NCBI GenBank assembly: GCA_016287975.1
Contig: JAEEXV010000375.1
Span: 1-18,582, forward strand
Origin: Lentisphaeria bacterium
GTDB taxonomy: Bacteria; Verrucomicrobiota; Lentisphaeria; Oligosphaerales; Oligosphaeraceae
DNA: 18,582 bases
Reading direction: 5' to 3'
This document shows, piece after piece, positions 7,847 through 14,399 of the stretch. The notes under the pieces were generated by a model. It had not been told where the DNA came from, ran no database searches, and saw only the letters and a list, made by a program, of their open reading frames with translations. Numbering within the stretch: position 1 is the stretch's first letter; the number at the start of each line of letters is the position of its first letter. Made by a program: the position numbers and the translations under genes.

Positions 7847-8224
7847 GTCTGGGGTCCCCGAAGTCGGGTCTGGGGTCTGGGGTCTGAAGTCTGGGGTCCT
7901 GAAAGATGGGTCTGGGGTCTGGGGTCTGGGGTCCTGAAAGATGGGTCTGGGGTCTGGGGTCTGGGGTCCTGAAAGATGGGTCTGGGGTCTGAAGTCTGGG
8001 GTCCTGAAAGATGGGTCTGGGGTCTGGGGTCCCCGAAGTCGGGTCTGGGGTCTGAAGTCTGGGGTCCCCGAAGTCGGGTCTGGGGTCTGAAGTCTGGGGT
8101 CCCCGAAGTCGGGTCTGGGGTCTGAAGTCTGGGGTCCTGAAAGATGGGTCTGGGGTCTTGGGTCTGGGGTCCTGAAAGATGGGTCTGGGGTCTGAAGTCT
8201 CGGGTCCCCGAAGTCGGGTCTGGG
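7847..8224. repeat. Heptamer tandem array (54 x 7 bp) between convergent genes
   Basis: The whole 378-bp block can be parsed without remainder into 7-bp words. The main word is GTCTGGG, with the variant GTCTGAA and single-copy GTCTTGG and GTCTCGG. Two 14-bp modules are interspersed: GTCCTGAAAGATGG (six copies) and GTCCCCGAAGTCGG (five copies). A further GTCTGGGGTCAT lies in the same 7-bp register at 7798-7809, and the array's last word runs into the same 12 bp at 8218-8229. The array fills the gap between the plus-strand operon ending at 7779 and the minus-strand operon ending at 8243. Because 7 is not a multiple of 3 and the minus strand lacks stops, it creates long artefactual open frames rich in PDPRPQT. 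Four GGG(G) runs with TCT loops give G-quadruplex potential on the plus strand. Confidence 0.95.
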
Positions 8225-8242
8225 GTCATTGCTCCACCCGTC

Positions 8243-9151
8243 TCATCCGCCGATTGTGCATTGTCCGTCGGCGGTGACTTCGAGCGTGACCATCTGTCCT
8301 TCGCGGAAGGCGGCGGATGGGAAGTCGTGCCCGAAGGGGAGCCCTGAGAAACCGGGGCCTGGGACCTCTGCGCTGTATTCGCGGAAGAGTTCGGGCAGAT
8401 AGTGCTTGTCGGGGCAGCCCGAGAATGTGCCGAAGACGATTCCAGCGAGGGATTTGAGGATGCCGCAGTCGCGGAATTGCGTCAGCATGCGATCGATTTC
8501 GACGGCGTTCTGCTTGATGCCCTCCAGCACCAGGATCGTCCCCGAGAGATCTGGCATCCAGGGCGTGCCGATGAGTGCGTCCATCACCATCAGATTGCCG
8601 CCTGTCACTGGCGCTGTGACCTTTCCAGGCGTCAGCGCATGGCGGCGCCCATGGCAGGGCGTCGCGAGCGGCGCGCCCTCGACGACTTGGCGCATCGTGC
8701 GGATCGCCTGCGCCAGGTGTCGCGGCGTCGGCTCCACGACGCCAAAGGTGGCCTCCGCCATCACGCCGCAGATGCCGTTGCGGAAGCCCTTGCCGTAGGC
8801 CGCCAGCAGGAATGCGGTCATGTCGCTAAAGCCCGCCACGGGGATGTTCCGCTTCAGCAGCAGATCCCAGTCAATGTATTTCAGCGTCCGCGCGGCGCCG
8901 AAGCCGCCGCGCAGCGCGAAGAGGAAGTCGATCGATTCATCCGCCAGCAGATCGTTGAAGATGCGCGCGCGCTCCTCGTCTGGCGCCGCCATGTAGCGGA
9001 ACTCTGGCAGCCGCGGCTTCGGCATCACATACGGCACGCCCCATGCGTCGAGCCGCTGGAGCATCGCGTCCTGGAATTTCTTTGCCTGAAAGCCGAAGCA
9101 GAGCGGGAAAATACCCACCTTGCGGATGCTCTTTGGAAATGGTCCTTTCAT
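8243..9151 (-). CDS. Peptidase S66 family protein (LD-carboxypeptidase / MccF-like)
   Basis: This 302-residue protein has no signal peptide, so it is cytoplasmic. The S66 serine-peptidase triad is complete: Ser109 in GFSDMTA, Glu210 in LVLEGI and His275 in LPFGHDF. The RGGFGAART motif (81-88) matches the family's RGGyG. Family members include LdcA, which removes the terminal D-Ala from murein tetrapeptides during cell-wall recycling, and MccF, which inactivates microcin C by cutting an amide bond. Sequence alone does not separate these. It is the last gene of the minus operon, 19 nt after the M20 gene. GGAG lies 6 nt upstream of the ATG. The neighbouring amidohydrolases suggest action on an imported amide or peptide conjugate. 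Confidence 0.88.
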   Translation of the reverse strand: MKGPFPKSIRKVGIFPLCFGFQAKKFQDAMLQRLDAWGVPYVMPKPRLPEFRYMAAPDEERARIFNDLLADESIDFLFALRGGFGAARTLKYIDWDLLLKRNIPVAGFSDMTAFLLAAYGKGFRNGICGVMAEATFGVVEPTPRHLAQAIRTMRQVVEGAPLATPCHGRRHALTPGKVTAPVTGGNLMVMDALIGTPWMPDLSGTILVLEGIKQNAVEIDRMLTQFRDCGILKSLAGIVFGTFSGCPDKHYLPELFREYSAEVPGPGFSGLPFGHDFPSAAFREGQMVTLEVTADGQCTIGG

Positions 9152-9170
9152 TGTCGTCTCCGTTTCTTGC

Positions 9171-10463
9171 CTATCCTTTCCTGACGCCCTGGGCCTCGCG
9201 AATCAGCGTGCGGTATTCGTCCCGCGTCATCAGCGGCACGTATCCGTCCAGGATCTTCCGCGCCTTCGCGGCGCCGTCCGAAAGCAGCGACACCGCCATC
9301 AGGGCCAGCATCTCGGCGTTTTCGACGTAGGCGGCCTGGGGCGTGGTGATCTTGAAGGCGTCGCGGTGGAGAGTCGCCCCGTCGCAACCTGGGACATTCA
9401 GATGGAGGGCGGGCATCAACTGCGAGACGTCGCCCATGTCGGTGCATCCGAAGTCGTGGCCGGTCTTGTAGCGGAACGGGATTTCGGGGTGGAGGAACGC
9501 CGCGCCTTCGCGGGCGACCTCCGCGAGGCCGTCATTGTTGTTCAGCGGCAGCCCCGACAGGAACGACAGGATCTCCACGCTGCCGCCGAAGGCCTGGCCG
9601 CAGTGCAGCACCGCCTGGTCGAACTGCTCCGAGAGTTTCCGCATGTCCGCGATATTGGACGCCCGCACCATGTATTCCATCGTCACCTCGCCTGGGAAGG
9701 TATTGGGCACCTGGCCGCCGGAGGAGATGATGCCGTGGATGCGTGCGCCGAACATCGTCCCCGCCTCCTCGCGCAGGAGCGCAATCGCGTGCCGCGCCAG
9801 TTCGAGGCTGTTCAGCGGGTTGATGCCGCCCGAGGGATAGGAGGCGTGGCAGCTCTTGCCGCGGAAGACCAGTTTCTTCACGAAGACCCCGTTGCAGTTG
9901 TTGGTGCCGTAGCCGCACCCAAGGTGGTTCATGAAAGCCAGGTCGATGTCGTCGAAGGCCCCTTCCAGAATCAGTTCCGACTTGCCGTCGATGCACGAGA
10001 TCTTCCCCGCCTCGATCAGCCCCGCGCGGTAGCCGATCTCGATCCCCTCCTCCGCAGGACACGCCAGAAACACCATCCGTCCGCACAGTTCGCCCAGGAT
10101 CTCAGGCTCCTGAAGAATCCGCGCCGCCCCGTACATCGCCGAGGCGTGCGTGTGGTGCCCGCACGCATGCGCGCATCCGCCCACTGCCGCGGGGTGCCCT
10201 GGCTGCAAGAGCGCGTCCAGTTCCCCGACCACCCCGATCGTCGGCCCAGGGCGCCCCGTGTCCAGCACCGCGCGCACTCCCGTCAGCGCCAGCCCCTCCT
10301 CGACTGGCAGCCCCGCCGCGCGCAGCCGTTCCGCCACCGCGCGCGAGGTCTTCACCTCGCGGTACCCCGTCTCGGGATGCCGCCAGATCTCCTCCCCCAG
10401 CCCGATCATCTCCGCCGCATGGCGCTCCCCCGCCGCCTCCACCAGCCTGAACAATTGCTCCAT
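9171..10463 (-). CDS. M20-family metallo-amidohydrolase (AbgB / aminoacylase-like)
   Basis: The 430-residue product belongs to the M20D peptidases, which hydrolyse N-acyl or aminoacyl amide bonds with two metal ions. Visible motifs are the early 'IWRHPETGYRE', the metal-binding ACGHHTHA (residues 100-107), PAEEG (136-140, catalytic and ligand Glu), a conserved His near 190 (FMNHLG) and a C-terminal DMGDVSQ (353-359), which resembles the AbgB group that cleaves p-aminobenzoyl-glutamate. No signal peptide is present. A GTG at 10472 is in frame, but GAGGAG at 10477-10472 lies 8 nt before the ATG at 10463 and overlaps the GTG, so the ATG is chosen. It lies 36 nt after the Amidohydro_2 gene and 19 nt before the S66 gene. 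The substrate is unknown. Confidence 0.9.
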   Translation of the reverse strand: MEQLFRLVEAAGERHAAEMIGLGEEIWRHPETGYREVKTSRAVAERLRAAGLPVEEGLALTGVRAVLDTGRPGPTIGVVGELDALLQPGHPAAVGGCAHACGHHTHASAMYGAARILQEPEILGELCGRMVFLACPAEEGIEIGYRAGLIEAGKISCIDGKSELILEGAFDDIDLAFMNHLGCGYGTNNCNGVFVKKLVFRGKSCHASYPSGGINPLNSLELARHAIALLREEAGTMFGARIHGIISSGGQVPNTFPGEVTMEYMVRASNIADMRKLSEQFDQAVLHCGQAFGGSVEILSFLSGLPLNNNDGLAEVAREGAAFLHPEIPFRYKTGHDFGCTDMGDVSQLMPALHLNVPGCDGATLHRDAFKITTPQAAYVENAEMLALMAVSLLSDGAAKARKILDGYVPLMTRDEYRTLIREAQGVRKG

Positions 10464-10499
10464 TTCCCGCACTCCTCTGTTGAGTTTTCTACACGCATG

Positions 10500-11237
10500 T
10501 CACCGCCGCTGCAGCAACCGAAGCAGATTGTCGGAAAATACGCTGGGCTGCTCCTCGGGGAGGAAAGTCTCCTTCACCCGCAGGATGAAGCAGCGCGGGT
10601 CATAGCCTTCGTAGTCGGTCCCGAACAGCAGTCGCGCCGCGCCGAACTGCGCGCGCGCATTCGCCAGCGAACGCAGAAACAGCCCGCCGTTCACGCCGCT
10701 GATGTCGAGCATCACATTGGGCAGCGCGGCCAACTCGTCCATCACAGGCGGATAGAGGTGCGAGCCGATGATCTGCAAGCGTGGATGCGCCTTTGCCACC
10801 AGCGCGGTGCCGCTGGTGTTGTGGAGTTGCGCCACCATTCCGTGCTCCTCCGCATAGCCGAAGAGGTCGTCCCAGGCGGAATGCGTGAGGGGGTGCTCCT
10901 TCTCCAGGGCCTTCGGGACGATCTCTCCCACCCAGCGGAACCCCTCTTTTCGGAACTGCTCCAGCCAGAAGAGGGAGCGCTTCGGCCAGCGGCAGTCCAG
11001 CACGCAGCCTGGATAGATGAAATCCGGATATCTGGCATGCAACGACAGCGCCTCGGCATTCCCCTCGTCCAAGTCCCGTTCGCATTCGCCCAGCACCGCC
11101 TGCCACGGCGCCGTCACCGCCATCTCCACGCCGCCCCCACGCAGGAAGTCTATCGACTCCGACGGGGTGGCGAAATCGCTCCTGCGGCCGCTCCAGCCGC
11201 AGGAGCCGATGTGCGTATGCGCGTCCAGAATCCGCAT
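10500..11237 (-). CDS. Amidohydro_2-type metal-dependent hydrolase
   Basis: The 245-residue protein is a compact TIM-barrel amidohydrolase. Candidate metal and catalytic residues in order are HTH (His7, His9) on strand 1, Glu105 (WVGEI), His139 (AQLHN), His160 (IIGSH) and Asp218 (LLFGTD). This is the pattern of the Amidohydro_2 family, which contains decarboxylases and lactone hydrolases as well as amidases, so the reaction cannot be fixed. There is no signal peptide. The start follows the symporter stop by 11 nt, suggesting tight co-expression, and the M20 gene follows 36 nt after its stop. A role in processing the imported substrate of the symporter is inferred from context. Confidence 0.85.
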   Translation of the reverse strand: MRILDAHTHIGSCGWSGRRSDFATPSESIDFLRGGGVEMAVTAPWQAVLGECERDLDEGNAEALSLHARYPDFIYPGCVLDCRWPKRSLFWLEQFRKEGFRWVGEIVPKALEKEHPLTHSAWDDLFGYAEEHGMVAQLHNTSGTALVAKAHPRLQIIGSHLYPPVMDELAALPNVMLDISGVNGGLFLRSLANARAQFGAARLLFGTDYEGYDPRCFILRVKETFLPEEQPSVFSDNLLRLLQRR

Positions 11238-11248
11238 GTGCGGAAGCC

Positions 11249-13579
11249 TCACTTCGCCTCTTTCGCGCCCTGCCGCTTCTCGGCCTCCTCGAACTGGGCC
11301 TTGTCGGCGAGCGAGACATTGCCTTCCACGCGGCCGTCGTCGAGATTGTTGACGACGCGCTTCTTGAGGTCGCGGATCAGCTCGAACATGTTGCGGACGC
11401 CGCCGATGCCGAACCAGAAGAGCGAGATGCTGGCGATGGTGGCGGGCACGATCAGCAGCGACAGGCAGTAGTAGTTGCTCCACCAGGTCACTGGCCACGG
11501 CTTGATGTGGAGGCCAGGGATGCGCGCCAGGGTGTTCCACGTGGCGGGCAGCACGAACATGCCCAGGAACGAGTAGCCGAAGGAGTAGATGAAGAGCGCC
11601 CAGGCGATGCACTTGTCGCCTTTGGAGTATTCGGGGGTGATCCCGATCAGGCGCTTGCCGATGTTCTTGATGCTCCAGTCGGTCCGCATCACGATCTTGC
11701 CTGGCTCGGCGTAGATGCCGCGGTGCAGCATGCGGTCCAGGTTGAAGGGCTCCTTGCAGGTCAGTTTCGAGACCACGCAATAGAGGATCAGGCAGACAAT
11801 CGTCGTGAACAGGGAGATCTCGTAGCTGTTGATCGGGAACTTCTTCTGCGACATCTCCCAGACCACGATCGGGTTCAGCGGCTTCGAGACCCGCGTCAGG
11901 AAGTTCCCCACTGGCTCCACCCAGCCATGGCGGTCCAGCCACGGGTAGATGTGGTTGGCCCAGTTGCGCTGCATCAACTGCCCGATCACGGAGAAGGTCG
12001 CCCCCGTGATCAGCGAGGTCCACGCGCCCGCCGTCGTCCCGAAGCGGCTGTAGAGGCCGAAGGTCAGCACGGGGCCGCAGCCGCCCAGCCACAGCGCCGT
12101 CGTGATCGCCACGAAGAGCGAGATGTAGTCCATCTGCGACATGTAGTAGGAGCCGATGAGGAAGAAGACGCCGATGCCGATCGCCACCCCGCGGATGCAC
12201 CAGAGGTGCTGCTTCGGCGTGAAGCCGCCCTTCTTCAGCGGCAGGATCACGTCCTGCATGATCGTCGCCGCCGCGCTGTAGATGCGGCTGTCGTCGGTCG
12301 AGACCATCGCCAGGATCATCATCAGGACGAAGAGCCCCAGCATGCCGTTCGGCAGGATGTTGCGCAGGGTCACCGTGGTCATCAACTGGAAGTAGAGCGC
12401 CTTGAACTGCGGATAGTTCTTCATGCCGTCCTCGTGCGACTGCATCACGCCCTCGGCGGCCTCCAGATACGGGGTGTCCAGGTTCTTCTTGTCGGTCAGC
12501 GGCTCATCGACGCCGTAGGTGTGGTGGTGGACGGGGATCGCCGCCGCCGCATCGATGATCTCCGCGCGCATTTTCTCGTCCTTGATGACGTCGTTGGCGA
12601 CCTTGGTGACGAGTTCATTGCGGATCACCTTCGCCTTCGGCGCGAAGTCCACGTGGTTGAGGATGGTGATGATGCCGATGGCAATCAGCACGTAGAAGAC
12701 GGAGGTCATGGTCTGGCGCCAACTGCCCAGCAGCCCCGCCATCTTCTGCTCGTGCGCGCTGCGGGCGACCGTGCTGCCCGAGGCGAACCAGCTCGCGCGG
12801 TGCAGGAAGGTCGACAGCACCGTCCCGCCGAACATCAGGAAGTTGAAGTCGCGCAGATTTTTGAGGTCGAACGGGTTGATGAAGCTCTCGCCAGGGCCGC
12901 GGTCCATCATCGCGACGGAGATCTCCTTGCTCCAGGAGAACTTGGTGAGGATGAAGATCACGAAGGTGACGAGCAGCGGATAGAGGAAGAGCCCCTGCAG
13001 GCTGTCGGTGACCATGATGGAGAGCATCCCGCCCATCAGGATGATGGAGATGGCCATCACCAGGCTCACGACCATGATGACCACGAAGGTCTCCATGCGG
13101 ATGCCCAGGAAGGTGAAATGCGACGGCAGTCCCAGGAAGTTGATGAAGAAGCGCGCCGCGAGCGCGGGCATGATCATGTTCGCCAGCATCTCGGAAATCG
13201 AGCGCAGCGCGGCGGCGAAGATGCGCAGGTTGCGGCTGTAGCGCATCTCGATGAACTGCCCGATCGACATCGCCTTGGTCTCGCGGAAGCGGTACGTGCA
13301 GTATCCCGCCAGCCCCAGGAAGATGCCGATGGGCAGCAGGGTGCTGTTCCAGAAGGCCAGCGCGAAGCCCGTCTTGTAGTGGATTTCGACGTAGGAGAGC
13401 AGCGTGATGATGGAGAGCGCGTTCGCCACGTCCCCGCACGCCATCAGGTAGCGCCCCGCGAGGCGCCCCGCCGACAGGAAGTCCGCCACCCCCTTGATGA
13501 AGCGGCGGACATAGATCCCCATTGCGAAAACGCAGATGACGGGGATGATGATGATCATGTAGTCATACCATTTGAACAT
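11249..13579 (-). CDS. Sodium:solute symporter (SSS family), unusually long
   Basis: The 776-residue integral membrane protein has the SSS (SLC5-like) N-terminus: a first helix 'MIIIIPVICVFAMGIYVRRF' followed by 'GVADFLSAGRLAGRYLMACG', then repeated hydrophobic segments to about residue 770. It should import a sugar, amino acid or similar solute with Na+. Typical members have 500-550 residues. The extra length comes from a hydrophilic insertion of about 100 residues (from 'KAKVIRNELVTK' to 'NYPQFKALYFQL') and a C-terminal extension with about three additional hydrophobic stretches and a charged tail. GGAG 10 nt upstream of the ATG supports the start. It lies 25 nt after the LamG gene and 11 nt before the Amidohydro_2 gene. 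Confidence 0.9.
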   Translation of the reverse strand: MFKWYDYMIIIIPVICVFAMGIYVRRFIKGVADFLSAGRLAGRYLMACGDVANALSIITLLSYVEIHYKTGFALAFWNSTLLPIGIFLGLAGYCTYRFRETKAMSIGQFIEMRYSRNLRIFAAALRSISEMLANMIMPALAARFFINFLGLPSHFTFLGIRMETFVVIMVVSLVMAISIILMGGMLSIMVTDSLQGLFLYPLLVTFVIFILTKFSWSKEISVAMMDRGPGESFINPFDLKNLRDFNFLMFGGTVLSTFLHRASWFASGSTVARSAHEQKMAGLLGSWRQTMTSVFYVLIAIGIITILNHVDFAPKAKVIRNELVTKVANDVIKDEKMRAEIIDAAAAIPVHHHTYGVDEPLTDKKNLDTPYLEAAEGVMQSHEDGMKNYPQFKALYFQLMTTVTLRNILPNGMLGLFVLMMILAMVSTDDSRIYSAAATIMQDVILPLKKGGFTPKQHLWCIRGVAIGIGVFFLIGSYYMSQMDYISLFVAITTALWLGGCGPVLTFGLYSRFGTTAGAWTSLITGATFSVIGQLMQRNWANHIYPWLDRHGWVEPVGNFLTRVSKPLNPIVVWEMSQKKFPINSYEISLFTTIVCLILYCVVSKLTCKEPFNLDRMLHRGIYAEPGKIVMRTDWSIKNIGKRLIGITPEYSKGDKCIAWALFIYSFGYSFLGMFVLPATWNTLARIPGLHIKPWPVTWWSNYYCLSLLIVPATIASISLFWFGIGGVRNMFELIRDLKKRVVNNLDDGRVEGNVSLADKAQFEEAEKRQGAKEAK

Positions 13580-13604
13580 TTTCGTCTTGCTCCGTTTTTT
13601 TCTC

Positions 13605-14351
13605 CTAAAGTCCGAACTTGGCGTGTTCGAGGATCTCGACTGGCGTCAGCACCCGCTTGTAGATCTTCAGCTCGTCGATATCCCCGCGCCAGCCGCGCGC
13701 GAGGCCGCTGCGCCCGATGGCCAGCGCCTGTTTCTTGTTGCGCGGCGGGAAGATGACGTAGTCCGTCTTCTCCATGCGGCATTCGCCATTAATATAGATG
13801 CGGGCGGCTTTTTTGACGCCGTCGCAGGTCACCGCGATGTGGACCCACTGCCCGCGCAGATCCGCGACGGGCGCCTGCACCACCAGGGTCTCCTTCGGCT
13901 TGCCGCCTGGCCCCGTCAGGAACTGGAAATACTGCCAGTTGTAGTAGAGCGAGAAGCCAGGCCCGTACTGGCTGCCGCACTGCAGGATGTACATCAGGCA
14001 GCGGCGGTACTCGACATCCTCCGCGATCCGCACCCATACCTCGATGCTCATCGCCTTCGCGTAGTCGTCGTCCCAGAAGTTCACCACATCCGCCCCAGCG
14101 TTCGGATTCTCCGCAGGGGACAGTTTCTCCTTTGCGTTCGCCAGCGACAGCGCCTTGCCCGACTTGCCTGGCACAAACGAATAGCGCTTCGGGTTGACCA
14201 GCTTGCACACCCGCTTCGCGTCCCGCAAGTCCACGCAGACCGCCGCCCCGTCCTGCTCCTCAAACGGCAGATACAGCGTTGGATCCACCTCCGCCGCCCG
14301 CAGCACACAGCACGCCGCCAGCACCGCCAGCGCCAAACTCTTCCGAATCAT
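13605..14351 (-). CDS. Secreted LamG / concanavalin A-like protein
   Basis: The product has 248 residues. A signal peptide (MIRKSLALAVLAACCVLRAA) is followed by a single LamG-like jelly-roll domain. Diagnostic pieces are 'LYLPFEEQDG' near the N-terminus, 'GKSGKALSLANAK', 'MSIEVWVRI', 'WVHIAVTCDGVKKAARIYIN' and the closing 'GDIDELKIYKRVLTPVEI', all characteristic of LamG/Laminin_G_3. Such domains bind carbohydrates or mediate adhesion and have no catalytic residues. Two tandem ATGs occur (14354 and 14351); AGGAGG at 14364-14359 is 7 nt from the second, which is preferred. It starts 48 nt after the large secreted enzyme-like gene and ends 25 nt before the symporter. Confidence 0.85.
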   Translation of the reverse strand: MIRKSLALAVLAACCVLRAAEVDPTLYLPFEEQDGAAVCVDLRDAKRVCKLVNPKRYSFVPGKSGKALSLANAKEKLSPAENPNAGADVVNFWDDDYAKAMSIEVWVRIAEDVEYRRCLMYILQCGSQYGPGFSLYYNWQYFQFLTGPGGKPKETLVVQAPVADLRGQWVHIAVTCDGVKKAARIYINGECRMEKTDYVIFPPRNKKQALAIGRSGLARGWRGDIDELKIYKRVLTPVEILEHAKFGL

Positions 14352-14358
14352 CATTGTT

Positions 14359-14364
14359 CCTCCT
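14359..14364 (-). promoter_or_regulatory. Ribosome binding site of the LamG gene
   Basis: A perfect AGGAGG is 4 nt from the first and 7 nt from the second of two adjacent ATG codons. It is the strongest Shine-Dalgarno sequence noticed in the window. It decides against the longer upstream start at 14381, which would add 'MVHVFPGGT' before the signal peptide. Confidence 0.8.
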
Positions 14365-14399
14365 GGAAAAACATGGACCAATCCATTGAAAACTGTCCG

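Noticed and set aside
7847..8224. CRISPR array
   Set aside because: There are no unique spacers; all elements are repeated words of 7 or 14 bp and no cas gene is present.
7582..8229. Long minus-strand open frame encoding PDPRPQT-like repeats, and the shorter plus-strand frames at 7745-7972 and 8144-8347
   Set aside because: They arise because the heptamer array lacks stop codons on the minus strand in all frames. They have no ribosome binding site, overlap the real upstream gene and encode only the repeat.
11238..12200. Upstream extension of the Amidohydro_2 frame to position 12200
   Set aside because: The extension lies inside the symporter gene and is Arg/His/Leu-rich. The domain begins cleanly at MRILDAHTHIG, encoded from 11237.
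9120..13756. Plus-strand open frames of 783 codons (9120-11471) and 749 codons (11507-13756)
   Set aside because: They are antisense to the M20, Amidohydro_2 and symporter genes, whose motifs are unmistakable. The composition (Arg, His, Asp, Val) is that of shadow frames.
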